A stretch of 64,000 nucleotides of DNA. Origin: an uncultured Chryseobacterium sp. Lineage in GTDB: Bacteria > Bacteroidota > Bacteroidia > Flavobacteriales > Weeksellaceae. The position numbers and the translations under genes were made by a program. Positions within the stretch are counted from its first letter, which is position 1. Each line of letters opens with the position of its first letter. Under the pieces are notes generated by a model. The model saw nothing but the letters and a program-made list of their open reading frames with translations. It did no database searches and was not told the origin of the DNA. Where the stretch lies: contig CAJYLH010000030.1 of the NCBI GenBank assembly GCA_913775525.1, positions 33,676 through 97,675 of the forward strand, read 5' to 3'. Of this stretch, positions 17,978 through 27,011 are shown piece by piece.

Positions 17978-18340
17978 ACAGCCAGTAATGCCAGTGAGAC
18001 AATTTATTATTTTAAAGAAATATGCAGCAGCCTTGCGCAGTCCTCCGAATATCTCCTGCAAATTGCGTGAAATCTTCGGAGGGTTACGCTGATTTCAAAC
18101 AGACTGCAGGAATCCTCAGCAGCCCTTATTTGTTTTCAACCAAACCGGTTAAGATCATCGTAGGCTTCCATGTATGATAAACAATGGTGTTTGCAGTCTT
18201 CGCAGCCATTCTTCAACCGATCCCTCCGGGTTTAATATTGGTTTTCAAAAATAAAGTATATTTACTCATGCATTGTATGAGTCTGACCGATTCCCAATGA
18301 CAGCATAATGCCAACTATAAAAACACTTAAAAAATATAGC
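17978..18340. other. Gene-free interval with interleaved inverted repeats
   Basis: No supported gene. The repeat cctccgaa/ttcggagg (from 18042 and 18075) has a loop containing tcctgca (18054-18060), which can pair with tgcagga at 18105-18111 outside it. The segment cagcagcc also occurs on both sides. A folded RNA or the remains of a decayed gene are both possible. Confidence 0.35.
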
Positions 18341-18754
18341 ATGAAAAAAAACCATTCAACAAATTATTTCGACACTTTTATTGAAGTGGCAGAAGATACT
18401 AAACGGGACAGCGGCACCAAACCACCGGCAAAAGAAAGGAAAACCGTCGCCGAAATGCAGTACGATTATATTGCCGCACATCCTTACCTATATACCTCAG
18501 ACGATGTTCTGTTCCGCGTATTTGCAGACAGGAAAGACCTGACCAAAGCAGAGGAGGAAGAGGCCAGGAAAGAGTTCTTTTCCAAAGGCCAGCCCTGCTT
18601 TAGGGCTTCCCCACTCACCAAAATGTATGGTTTCGGGATCCACTGCAACAGCGAAGGTAAGATCGCCCTGTACGGAATGGAAACGGAAGCCTATCAGAAA
18701 TTCATGACTGATCCTAAGGTCAAAAAGGTCCAGGCTATGAAATCTGGGAAGTAA
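18341..18754 (+). CDS. DUF6157-like hypothetical protein
   Basis: The family normally begins close to STNYFDTFIEVAEDT, so I place the start at ATG 18341 (137 aa) rather than at the in-frame ATG 18308. Other features are YDYIAAHPYLYTSDDVLFRV, the lysine/glutamate-rich middle and SPLTKMYGFGIHCNSEGKIA near the C-terminus. This matches my recollection of the DUF6157 family of small cytoplasmic proteins with unknown function. Confidence 0.75.
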   Translation: MKKNHSTNYFDTFIEVAEDTKRDSGTKPPAKERKTVAEMQYDYIAAHPYLYTSDDVLFRVFADRKDLTKAEEEEARKEFFSKGQPCFRASPLTKMYGFGIHCNSEGKIALYGMETEAYQKFMTDPKVKKVQAMKSGK

Positions 18755-18934
18755 CCATTAGAGTAACCTCACAACATCTGAACCGTGTTCAAAGCTTTAA
18801 GGGTAATTATCATATATAATCCGTTTTATTATGGACTTTTAGTCCGTTAACCATGTACAATCCTTTATCAACCTATAAAAGGATGGTATATCGCAATAAA
18901 AACGTACATAAGGGATCAATATTTTACATAGATA

Positions 18935-19813
18935 ATGAAATTATTCATCACTGTTCTGCTTCTTGTATTAGGTATACATTCAGGCGGACAAATACAATCA
19001 AACACCATGCAATCAGAAAGATATAAAAAAGGCTGGGAGAAACTCAGAGAAATTGAAGGAAAAACAGAAGAAAAGGCTGTTGAAAGCTTACAGGACATTT
19101 CTCCGGATTTAAGAATATTCATTGTTGAATATGCTTATGGTGATATCTATACCAGAAACGGTCTGGATCTGAAATCCAGAGAGATCGCTGTTGTGGCAGC
19201 ATTAACGGCTATGGGAAATGCTGAACCACAGCTGAAAGTTCATATCAATGGGGCCCTGAATACAGGAAGTTCAATAAACGAACTTAAAGAAGTTATTTTA
19301 CAAATGTCTGTATATTCAGGCTTTCCTAAGGCTATGAATGGGATGAACGCATTAAAAGAGGTACTGCATGACAGACAGCAGCAGGGAATTAAAGACACAG
19401 CGGGGAATACAGCTACAAAAACAAAAACAGACCGTATAAAATCAGGCGAACAGGAAATATCAAAGTTAGACAGCCAGCAGGTAGAAAAGCTAAAAAAAGC
19501 TTATCAGGATTTTTCGCCTGACCTTATAAGATTTATCTTAGGATACGGCTACGCAGATATTTTCGCAAGGGATAATTTAGATAAAAAATACCGGCAGATA
19601 GCTACCATTTCAGCACTAACTGCCTTAGGCACAGCGCAGCCACAACTTAAATTCCATATCGACGGTGGCTTAAATATCGGGCTTACAGAAAATGAAATAA
19701 AAGAAATCATGCTTATGATGACGGTTTATTCAGGTTTTCCATCCGCCATGAACGGTATGAATGCGCTGAAAGAAGTTCTTGCCGAGCGTAAAAAAGACAA
19801 TAGCAATAGTTAA
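18935..19813 (+). CDS. Exported protein with two carboxymuconolactone decarboxylase-like domains
   Basis: The 292-aa product has a signal peptide (MKLFITVLLLVLGIHSGGQ) and two copies of a CMD domain: residues about 50-150 (REIAVVAALTAMGNAEPQLK, VYSGFPKAMNGMNALKEVL) and about 185-288 (RQIATISALTALGTAQPQLK, VYSGFPSAMNGMNALKEVL). The repeats are clearly homologous. They resemble PcaC-type CMD rather than AhpD: no CxxC redox pair is visible. Tandem CMD proteins are common in Bacteroidota, usually of unknown activity; the signal peptide points to the periplasm. Confidence 0.88.
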   Translation: MKLFITVLLLVLGIHSGGQIQSNTMQSERYKKGWEKLREIEGKTEEKAVESLQDISPDLRIFIVEYAYGDIYTRNGLDLKSREIAVVAALTAMGNAEPQLKVHINGALNTGSSINELKEVILQMSVYSGFPKAMNGMNALKEVLHDRQQQGIKDTAGNTATKTKTDRIKSGEQEISKLDSQQVEKLKKAYQDFSPDLIRFILGYGYADIFARDNLDKKYRQIATISALTALGTAQPQLKFHIDGGLNIGLTENEIKEIMLMMTVYSGFPSAMNGMNALKEVLAERKKDNSNS

Positions 19814-20268
19814 CAGATTGTAATCTGGCAATTCTGGAATCGGGGAAGTAATTCTGAGGAATATGAGCAGAAATTAAGTATATTATTCATTCCAAACAGT
19901 CAGCTGAAAATATCTTACTTAGAGATAAATTGTAGACTTAGCCATACTTCTTTTCATTTATAGTTTTCTGAATTTTTGTTCCCTTAGGGAAACTCAAAAT
20001 TTCTAAATGACATATCGCACTGTAACGCATCTAACAACAATATCATAGAATTTCCAACAGATAACAAAATGCAATTTCATCATAAAAACCATTACTAAAA
20101 TAAAATAATACATAGCTGGTTTTATTGTATAATCTATATTAAAAATTAATAATTTACAACAAATTAATCCCAATTAATCATATATATAAAGAATGAATTA
20201 TATCACAGACTATTGTATTTTATATTTTAAATACATAAATTACACGCTCAATTTTATAAATAATAACA
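19814..20268. other. AT-rich gene-free interval
   Basis: 455 bases, very AT-rich, without a supported gene, terminator or clear promoter consensus. It ends at the lipoprotein gene at 20269. Confidence 0.5.
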
Positions 20269-20817
20269 ATGAAAAACAAATTTTTACATGCTTCAACAGT
20301 ATTGTGCTTAGCCTTTTTAACTAGTTGTTCTGCTACTACAGACACAGAAGACCTATCCTTATCTGCTTCTACTGCTTCAGTAAAAAACTCTACACAAAAT
20401 AAGCTTGCCGACGATAGTGATGAATATGGTGGTATTGGTAGTGGATCTGTAACTACAGTATTGACTATCGGACGTAAATCTAGAGAATGTGGTGGTATAG
20501 GTATCTGCAAACTAACAAAGGTAAAAGTTAAGATTGAATCAATAGAAGCAACAGTTTATGGCAATAGAATGTTTGCTGCAGGTGTCAAGGTAGTAGATCC
20601 TAACCGCTTCATTTTACAGGTAGATGAAGAAAATATGCTGGATATTGTGAAGGAATTTGGTGGCAAACATCTTATACTAGAAGAAGATCTGACAATCAGT
20701 GCAGAAAGTGCAGAAGAATTAGGTTTATCTGAGAACTTTATCATTAAAAAAGGAATATATGATTTCTTAAAGAATGAATCCAATGGATTTTATGAAGTTA
20801 AGATTGTAAATAACTAA
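20269..20817 (+). CDS. Hypothetical lipoprotein with CGGIG motif
   Basis: The 182-aa product has a lipoprotein signal with lipobox FLTSC (Cys 20). A Ser/Thr/Asp-rich spacer leads to two Gly-Gly-Ile-Gly turns (YGGIGSGS and ECGGIGICKL); the second is framed by a Cys pair that could form a disulfide. The C-terminal part is alpha/beta, ending GFYEVKIVNN. No named family recognised. AT-rich compared with the surrounding genes. An 18-bp perfect hairpin separates it from the next gene, which encodes another exported protein. Confidence 0.68.
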   Translation: MKNKFLHASTVLCLAFLTSCSATTDTEDLSLSASTASVKNSTQNKLADDSDEYGGIGSGSVTTVLTIGRKSRECGGIGICKLTKVKVKIESIEATVYGNRMFAAGVKVVDPNRFILQVDEENMLDIVKEFGGKHLILEEDLTISAESAEELGLSENFIIKKGIYDFLKNESNGFYEVKIVNN

Positions 20818-20824
20818 AAAAACT

Positions 20825-20865
20825 ATCAATCTTTATAGGTAAATTGATTACCTATAAAGATTGAT
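20825..20865. promoter_or_regulatory. Perfect 18-bp inverted repeat ending 8 bases before a start codon
   Basis: Arms 20825-20842 and 20848-20865 are exact reverse complements with loop attga. There is no T run, so it is not a standard terminator. It ends 8 bases before ATG 20874 and would occlude the ribosome landing area of that gene if formed; it could also stabilise the upstream 3' end or bind a protein. Confidence 0.7.
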
Positions 20866-20873
20866 CATATATC

Positions 20874-21461
20874 ATGAGGCTCTACATAAACCTGTTATCT
20901 TTTTTACTATTGAGCTTCTGGGGATCTGCCCAGAAGAAAATACAGATTAATTTTGCTTTGCAGGATGAGGCTTCCCTCACAACATACCTGTCGTCTAAAA
21001 AAATAGATTTCAGCGATGCAGACCTGTATATCCTCAAAGATTTTAAAAGCTTTGCGTATTTCAACAACAACGATAAACTTCAGGTTCCGGAGATCCTGTT
21101 CTTCAATAGTGAAGGGTATCTGGTAAAAAACAGGTTCAATAATAATGAATGTACGGAAGTGATTTCGGACATAGAAACAGTCAACCGGTATAAATCTGAT
21201 AAAAAAATAACCCTGCAAGACTGGTTACAATTTATAAACCCGCTCAAAAATCCACAGCCTGCGATAGACCACAATAAAATTACGGTAGTTATCAACTGGG
21301 CCATTTTTACTGACCAGTATAACGAACAATCTTTTGAATGGTACAAAAGAATCAGGTCATTATCCTTATCCACAAAAATTAATTGCATCCTCCTGAATCT
21401 GGATGTGCAGCAAAAATGGGACCTGACAGAAAAACAAAAAGCAGCGCTTCATATTGAATAA
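20874..21461 (+). CDS. Hypothetical exported protein
   Basis: The 195-aa product begins with a signal peptide ending FWGSAQ. The mature part contains LKDFKSFAYFNNNDKLQVPE, FFNSEGYLVKNRF and NKITVVINWAIFTDQYNEQS; the last two segments recall a thioredoxin-like fold without active-site cysteines, which is a weak guess. It follows the CGGIG lipoprotein in the same direction, separated only by the hairpin, so the two may form an expression unit. Confidence 0.62.
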   Translation: MRLYINLLSFLLLSFWGSAQKKIQINFALQDEASLTTYLSSKKIDFSDADLYILKDFKSFAYFNNNDKLQVPEILFFNSEGYLVKNRFNNNECTEVISDIETVNRYKSDKKITLQDWLQFINPLKNPQPAIDHNKITVVINWAIFTDQYNEQSFEWYKRIRSLSLSTKINCILLNLDVQQKWDLTEKQKAALHIE

Positions 21462-21570
21462 TTCTACTATCTCGTCTGTAAGCTAAAAGAATTTACTTTC
21501 GCAAATTGCTCCTGGCAAAAGTATACTATCACATTTTATTGAAAGTATTTTTTTATTTCAGCCTTACCAC

Positions 21571-21578
21571 TATATTTG
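21571..21578 (+). promoter_or_regulatory. Promoter -7 element (TATATTTG)
   Basis: Exact TAnnTTTG match, 60 bases before ATG 21638. Confidence 0.55.
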
Positions 21579-21637
21579 TTTCCATGAGAGATAAACCGAA
21601 ATCTTGTTGAACCATCATCCTCTATATACTGATCCAC

Positions 21638-22258
21638 ATGAAAATTCTCATTCTTGCAGTATTCCCGTTACTCCTGTCCGCACAGGAAAAAAACGAATGG
21701 TCAACGACCATGAAAGCCGCCATGAGCGATATTAAAGAGCACAATTTCGAAGATGCCATCAAGAATTTGGACCGGTCTTTAAAAATAGTTCCCAATAATT
21801 GGAGTGCACTGTATTTTAAAGGCTATTCCCAGATTATCTTAGCCAGAACGGAGGAAGGATGCAGCACCCTGATAGATGCCATTTATTACGGCGGAAACAA
21901 TGAGACAAAAAAGGTTTACGCTGAAAAATGTATTGAATATGATCCTCAAATAAATCCGGAACAATTTAAATCCGGGAAATTTACGCTTCAGGTGTTAGGC
22001 AGCCCGTCTGTTTATAATTTTGAACGGAAAAATGGGATGCAATATGAAAGTGAAGCGGGGCAGGTATATAGTGGAACGATCAAATGGTTCGAAAACGGGG
22101 ATTATACCATTATTCCTACAGAAGAAACCAAAAAAATAATGACCGAAAATCCCAGGTTCCTCACCCGTATCCTGAAAATTTCCGGAAAGGAATATTTATA
22201 TGAAAAAATAGAAGAAGAAAAACAGGTACAGTTCGGAATCATAAAAAAGATTGACTAG
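21638..22258 (+). CDS. Exported TPR-like protein
   Basis: The 206-aa product has a short signal peptide (MKILILAVFPLLLSAQ) and one or two tetratricopeptide-like repeats near residues 25-90 (HNFEDAIKNLDRSLKIVPNN, WSALYFKGYSQIILARTEEG), followed by a Cys pair and a beta-rich C-terminal domain with GTIKWFENGDYTIIPTEETK. Probably a periplasmic protein-interaction module. No specific partner is visible. Confidence 0.7.
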   Translation: MKILILAVFPLLLSAQEKNEWSTTMKAAMSDIKEHNFEDAIKNLDRSLKIVPNNWSALYFKGYSQIILARTEEGCSTLIDAIYYGGNNETKKVYAEKCIEYDPQINPEQFKSGKFTLQVLGSPSVYNFERKNGMQYESEAGQVYSGTIKWFENGDYTIIPTEETKKIMTENPRFLTRILKISGKEYLYEKIEEEKQVQFGIIKKID

Positions 22259-22454
22259 ATAAAGCTTTCGGCACGCATGAGCGTTCTGCTCATACTATGG
22301 GTAAAGATATGATCCGCATGAATATTACGTTCAGGATAATATTTCAGACCTGAGAATGTTCCGTTTGTTCAGGAACGGTAATTACACAAAAGTGGTATTG
22401 AATTAAAACAGGAGATTACTCAATTTTGAGGTAATCAATTTTAAAACAAATGCC

Positions 22455-23723
22455 ATGAAAACATTTTTACTGATCCTTATCTTCGGACTGATCTCCCAAA
22501 CCTCCCGCGCCCAGGTCACCACCGCTGCGGCACTGATTGCATTAGACGAGATTGATGCAAAAGTCACCGGTCAGTTACAGACCATTGATAACCTGGCCAC
22601 CAATGCCATCGGCAATACCGGCAACATGGTTTTATCCGTCTCGGCAAGGCTGAGAAAAGACATTAATGAAACGATCGGCAATACCGACCAGGTATTGAGG
22701 GAAAACCAGCTTCTGCTCTATAATCAGCTCCTCAATATGTCCGGGGATTTCAGCAAAGTGGTGGAAGGGAGCATGAGGGAAGCGGACATGATGACCACAA
22801 AGCTCACCGAAACCATTGATAATTTTATCGTGGTAAAAAAAGAGCCCCGGGTCTACCGGTATGACACCCAGACTTTCATTAAGCAGTATACCGGTTCTTA
22901 CCTGTTTAAGGTAAAAGGCAAAAACTTTGACCAGTCAGACCAGGTTTTCATCACCATTAACAATAAGCAGATCAAACCTGTACAATCTGCCTATGACGAA
23001 GTGGTTTTCAGAATCGATTCCTCGGATATTGTACTGACTTCACCCCAGGACTATTATGCAGACGCCCGGATTAATTTCCTGTGGAAGAAAGGGCTGTTTC
23101 GAAAACAGATGCACACAAAAATCCCTTTCCTCATTCCGGTCATTCCGCTGAACATAGGAAAAGTTACCGTATTCTATGACCAGGCGCTTCCGGAAAGAAA
23201 ATATGCTGAACCCATTTTATACAGCTGCAGTTGCAGGACGGGCGGTCCCGGAATTTCAGGCGGCAGGAAACACAGCACCACGGCATTCAATATCATCCCT
23301 ACTGGCGGGCGTTTATTTGATCCTAACAGCATTGAGGTAGTCTCATGGACCCAAAGGCATGGAGGCGGGTATAATTTCGATCACAAAACGGAACAGCAGT
23401 TCAGAGGCTATATCAACTGCAGTTCAGAATCCAGGCCTTTTGGAGCCGGCGGTTCATCATCGCTTACATTCAGGTATAAGGAATATGAAATCATTTATCC
23501 GGTCCATAAAAAACAGACGGATATTAAAGCAATCACTTCCATCAACCCGATCATTTTCGACCTTCCGGAAGCCGTTGATAACAAAAGGCCGAGTATAAGC
23601 TTTGCTGTCGTAAAAACCTATGATCAAAAAGAGTTTATCCTCACGCCTGCAGCCCCGAATAAGTTTTTCGACCTGAGGCTGAACCCTGTTACTGATGATG
23701 TTATCATCAACTGGAAAAATTAA
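22455..23723 (+). CDS. Hypothetical exported protein with coiled-coil N-terminus
   Basis: The 422-aa product has a signal peptide (ending SRAQ) and then a long alanine/threonine/asparagine-rich helical region (residues about 25-125, for example LDEIDAKVTGQLQTIDNLAT) that looks like a coiled coil. The C-terminal two thirds are beta-rich, with an internal CSCRTGGPG cysteine cluster and VVSWTQRHGGGYNFDHKTEQ. No family recognised. It ends with a strong terminator and is monocistronic. Confidence 0.65.
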   Translation: MKTFLLILIFGLISQTSRAQVTTAAALIALDEIDAKVTGQLQTIDNLATNAIGNTGNMVLSVSARLRKDINETIGNTDQVLRENQLLLYNQLLNMSGDFSKVVEGSMREADMMTTKLTETIDNFIVVKKEPRVYRYDTQTFIKQYTGSYLFKVKGKNFDQSDQVFITINNKQIKPVQSAYDEVVFRIDSSDIVLTSPQDYYADARINFLWKKGLFRKQMHTKIPFLIPVIPLNIGKVTVFYDQALPERKYAEPILYSCSCRTGGPGISGGRKHSTTAFNIIPTGGRLFDPNSIEVVSWTQRHGGGYNFDHKTEQQFRGYINCSSESRPFGAGGSSSLTFRYKEYEIIYPVHKKQTDIKAITSINPIIFDLPEAVDNKRPSISFAVVKTYDQKEFILTPAAPNKFFDLRLNPVTDDVIINWKN

Positions 23724-23747
23724 CTTCCGTAACCCCAACTGATAAAC

Positions 23748-23772
23748 GCCCTGTCTCGCAGGGCATTTTTTA
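23748..23772 (+). terminator. Rho-independent terminator
   Basis: Perfect 6-bp stem gccctg/cagggc with loop tctcg, followed by a T-rich run. Confidence 0.85.
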
Positions 23773-23787
23773 TGCCTGAATTTTACC

Positions 23788-23795
23788 TATATTTG
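23788..23795 (+). promoter_or_regulatory. Promoter -7 element (TATATTTG)
   Basis: Exact TAnnTTTG match 44 bases before ATG 23839. Confidence 0.55.
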
Positions 23796-23838
23796 TTTAT
23801 GTAATCAGCACTACTGTGCAAGATAAACCATCCGCACA

Positions 23839-24546
23839 ATGATGATGCCCAATGACAAAACGTATATCCAGGCCAGGCAGATCATGCTGGGAAAAGAGAA
23901 TATAAAACCTGAATTTGCTCCGCTTGCGCAGTGGATAGACCAGACTTATGGTGTAAAAACCGTTGATATTTTCTACGAACTTCCGGATAGCGGAAAACCG
24001 AGAATCCAGGTGTGCCTGGAATTGGAGGAAGACATGGAAAAATTTCTTACCCACAGCATATCCTATTTTGATACTTCAAAGCAGGAAGCGATTGCACAAA
24101 AATTCAAGGCCGTCATAGAGCAGCAGGGACTTTCTGAAAAAACAGGCTTCTTTTCAGGATTATTGGGCAAGCCTAAGAACAATACCTATAGTACAGATCA
24201 TGTCTTTGTCACATACAATGCTTTTGAACCTACGGCAAAATATGAAGCAACCTCTAAAATCTCCCGGCAGCAGATAGAGGAATTCATGGCATCCCTTGAT
24301 CATAAAGACCTCTGGACGATATCCATAGAATTTTTTGTACCGGTATTTTTTGTATTCACTTACAGCCAGGCAGAAGAATATAACCGGTCAGAAACAAAAT
24401 CCGTATGGGAAGAAGAATTCTTTAATTTTATCCAGCCGTTTGATGAGTTCGGTTACTTTACAAAAGAAAACATCCGGATTATCATTGACAGCAAAGAGAA
24501 TTTTGATGATAATTACAGCAGTAACTGGTATTATTACTATAAATAG
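23839..24546 (+). CDS. Hypothetical cytoplasmic protein
   Basis: The 235-aa product is acidic and soluble. Segments are QWIDQTYGVKTVDIFYELPD, a helical middle, HVFVTYNAFEPTAKYEATSK and a striking tyrosine-rich end (SSNWYYYYK). No family recognised. A second ATG lies one codon downstream, so the exact start is open. Composition and isolation fit an immunity-like or orphan effector-related protein, but I cannot support a role. Confidence 0.6.
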   Translation: MMMPNDKTYIQARQIMLGKENIKPEFAPLAQWIDQTYGVKTVDIFYELPDSGKPRIQVCLELEEDMEKFLTHSISYFDTSKQEAIAQKFKAVIEQQGLSEKTGFFSGLLGKPKNNTYSTDHVFVTYNAFEPTAKYEATSKISRQQIEEFMASLDHKDLWTISIEFFVPVFFVFTYSQAEEYNRSETKSVWEEEFFNFIQPFDEFGYFTKENIRIIIDSKENFDDNYSSNWYYYYK

Positions 24547-24623
24547 GAAACAGCAATAAATGGTTGTATGTAAACAGTTGCGGGCTCTGCTTCAGCTTAA
24601 ACAAAAATAAAAAAAATTACACA

Positions 24624-25085
24624 ATGATTACAGAAAAAATTAAAGACTACATCCGCCGGAGTGTGCTATGCTGGCTTGCCACCTCCAATGCAGATAACGA
24701 ACCCAATGTATCGCCAAAAGAAATGTTTACCTATTATGGTGATACTGCCCTATTTGTTGCCCATATTGCATCTCCCAATACTGTTGAAAATATTAGAGTC
24801 AACCCTAATGTCTGTATAAGCTTCATCCATGTATTTGTCCAGAAGGGATATAAAATAAAAGGGATTGCCAGAATAATTGAGAAAACCGACAGTACATATC
24901 AGGAAAAACTCAATGTACTGACCGGTCTGTTTTCCGATCGGTTTCCTATCTGCTCCATTATCGAAATCGAGATTATAAAGATTGATACAATTGCTGCGCC
25001 CAGCTACTACATTTATCCGGAAACCACAGAAGAAAGCCAGGTGGAAAGTGCTCTGAAAACGTATCAGGTAAAGGCTATCAGTTAA
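24624..25085 (+). CDS. Pyridoxamine 5'-phosphate oxidase family protein
   Basis: The start is placed at ATG 24624 (153 aa); the 20 codons upstream in frame do not resemble the family. The split-barrel signature is visible in LCWLATSNADNEPNVSPKEM (residues about 15-34), then ALFVAHIASPNTVENIRVNP and CISFIHVFVQKGYKIKGIAR. Such proteins bind FMN or F420 and reduce unknown substrates; it is not a canonical PdxH by length. Cytoplasmic and monocistronic. Confidence 0.87.
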   Translation: MITEKIKDYIRRSVLCWLATSNADNEPNVSPKEMFTYYGDTALFVAHIASPNTVENIRVNPNVCISFIHVFVQKGYKIKGIARIIEKTDSTYQEKLNVLTGLFSDRFPICSIIEIEIIKIDTIAAPSYYIYPETTEESQVESALKTYQVKAIS

Positions 25086-25358
25086 ATTATGATCCAGGCA
25101 CTTACATCTTTTAATACTGGATCGGAATTAAAGCCCTAACAATACTTTTTTTTCACAGCTGTTTAATACTACAAAAGCATTGAAAATCAAAATCTGGATC
25201 AAAAATCAATTCTGAAGGAAATTTATAAAAAATATATATGGAAGGTTGATTTGAAATACCAGATAGAAATAAAGAAAATAATTAACGAGTAACACTAATG
25301 ATCAGATTAATGTACTATCAGAATCATCTGGTTAGCCTAAAGGAAAAATCACTCTACC

Positions 25359-25850
25359 ATGCAGGAAATAAAAGTCATCAATCAGAACCTCAGCCGGGAA
25401 GCCCTTTTCCATGCGCTCGAATCAGCCGGCATTCAAACCAATGCCTATGCGGATCTTATTTTTGATCATCCGGCCTATCGCTATACTGATGCTGAAAAGG
25501 AAATATCGATTGTTGCGTTAACAGTATATGATCTGGGCCTGAAAAAAGGAGGGAATTTTAAACAGATAGAAGAAGCCGTACAGTTAAGCGGGTACAGCTG
25601 TTGTCCTCTGGAAGCAGCTCCATATATCAGGATGCATTGCCATTCACAAAAACCGGCAGCACCCAAAACGGAAAGCGGGCACCCGCCGGATTCTATCCTC
25701 ATATTCTCAAAACCGATGATGTATAGCGATGATTTCCCAAAAGGATTTTACCTGCGCAATACAGAAGGCACACGCTGGCTGAGGGCTTATATCGCCTCCG
25801 ATGACTATTTCTGGGAACCCGAAACGCAGCTCATAGTCAGAAAGCTTTAA
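25359..25850 (+). CDS. Hypothetical protein with CPLEAAPYIRM motif
   Basis: The 163-aa soluble protein contains VALTVYDLGLKKGGNFKQIE, then SCCPLEAAPYIRMHC, and a C-terminal FYLRNTEGTRWLRAYIASDD. This resembles a widespread unnamed family with the pattern CPxExGPxLRLQY and a late WLR...W segment; its role is unknown to me. Full length by that comparison. No linked partner. Confidence 0.62.
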   Translation: MQEIKVINQNLSREALFHALESAGIQTNAYADLIFDHPAYRYTDAEKEISIVALTVYDLGLKKGGNFKQIEEAVQLSGYSCCPLEAAPYIRMHCHSQKPAAPKTESGHPPDSILIFSKPMMYSDDFPKGFYLRNTEGTRWLRAYIASDDYFWEPETQLIVRKL

Positions 25851-26095
25851 TTAAAAACATTCCTGATAGTACAATGGCAGCTTAATCCTTCTCAGCAATT
25901 GCCTATCCTATCTGTATCCCTGTTTTGAATTGCCTCGGCATCTGAAAAAACAGTCCGGAAAAATGAGCGGATGTTCAAAAATAAAAAACATCCGGGCATC
26001 CATTCTGTTCCTTTATCCAGAGGGCAACTCATTTACACAATGAACATTAAATTTTCATTTTTTCATTATTTTTTTCTTAAATCTGTGAAAAATTT
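25851..26095. other. Gene-free interval before the Gly/Ala-tailed lipoprotein
   Basis: No gene supported. The interval is AT-rich, especially in its last 60 bases, and leads into the promoter at 26096. Confidence 0.5.
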
Positions 26096-26126
26096 TTGTT
26101 TATTTAAAAAATAATTTCTACTTTTA
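26096..26126 (+). promoter_or_regulatory. Promoter with -33 TTG and -7 TACTTTTA
   Basis: TTG at 26096-26098 and TACTTTTA at 26119-26126 are 20 bases apart, the expected Bacteroidota spacing; the -7 differs from TAnnTTTG only in the last base. ATG 26154 follows 27 bases later. Confidence 0.65.
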
Positions 26127-26153
26127 GGTACTATTTTTTTTAAAAACATCACC

Positions 26154-26999
26154 ATGAAAACAATGTTAAAATCGATTTTAACTGTGGCTTTACTATGGAG
26201 CGCAGTGAGCTGTAACACGAATGAAATGAGTGACCTCAATTCATCGGCCCGAACCGAAATTTCAACCTCCGGAAACCTTGCTTCCAAAGCTTCAGATAAT
26301 CCGGAAAACCCATTGAACAACTGGGAAGAATGCGGCAAGAAACACAATGTCATTTTAAACTACGTTATCACCTATCAGAAAACCCTGGACAATTCCGGAT
26401 TGACCAATTCAGAAATTGCTGATAAGTGCATTGTGGCCAGCAATAATTATTTCAACCAGAAATACGCCCAGGATTACAATAATACCCAGTCTCCGTTCAC
26501 CGTGGATAAAATCAGGAGCATCCTGAATGACGGCGACAATAAATTCAGCAATGTTATCCAAGGCATGAATGCTTCTGATAAAGTAAAAGCGAAAAGTTCT
26601 GAGCTCATCAATATGATGTACAATCTGGCATCTACCGATAAAGACACGGAGTACGAAGATGTAAAAGCCAGCATTGTGAGTTTTGAATCCAGCATTATGA
26701 ATGATGCCAGCCTGAGCCAGGCAGAAAAAGACCAGCTTCTGCAAACAACTTCTATAGCACGTTATTCTTCGTACTTATGGTCCACTACTATAGACAAGTC
26801 AGACTCTGTTTCTTCCGTTACCGGGAAAAAGAAATGGTGGAAATGGCTGGTAGTTGCTGTTTGTGATTTAGCCGGTGGTGCAGCAGGTACAGCAGCAGGT
26901 GGCGGAGTCCTTTCTGTAGCAGGAGCAATTGCCGGCGCAGCAGGAGCAAGTTCAGGAGGAGCAGCCCTGGTAGACTGGATCAGCCCGGATGCCCCATAA
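26154..26999 (+). CDS. Lipoprotein with Gly/Ala-rich hydrophobic tail
   Basis: The 281-aa product has a lipoprotein signal with lipobox SAVSC (Cys 20). A long polar helical region with three scattered Cys (near residues 60-90) leads to an abrupt C-terminus: KKKWWKWLVVAVCDLAGGAA (from about residue 222), a glycine-zipper-like run of Gly, Ala and Ser about 45 residues long, and then LVDWISPDAP. Such tails recall pore-forming bacteriocins and glycine-zipper membrane inserters. It heads an operon with the gene 12 bp downstream. Function unknown; bacteriocin-like activity is speculation. Confidence 0.68.
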   Translation: MKTMLKSILTVALLWSAVSCNTNEMSDLNSSARTEISTSGNLASKASDNPENPLNNWEECGKKHNVILNYVITYQKTLDNSGLTNSEIADKCIVASNNYFNQKYAQDYNNTQSPFTVDKIRSILNDGDNKFSNVIQGMNASDKVKAKSSELINMMYNLASTDKDTEYEDVKASIVSFESSIMNDASLSQAEKDQLLQTTSIARYSSYLWSTTIDKSDSVSSVTGKKKWWKWLVVAVCDLAGGAAGTAAGGGVLSVAGAIAGAAGASSGGAALVDWISPDAP

Positions 27000-27011
27000 A
27001 AAATTTATCCT

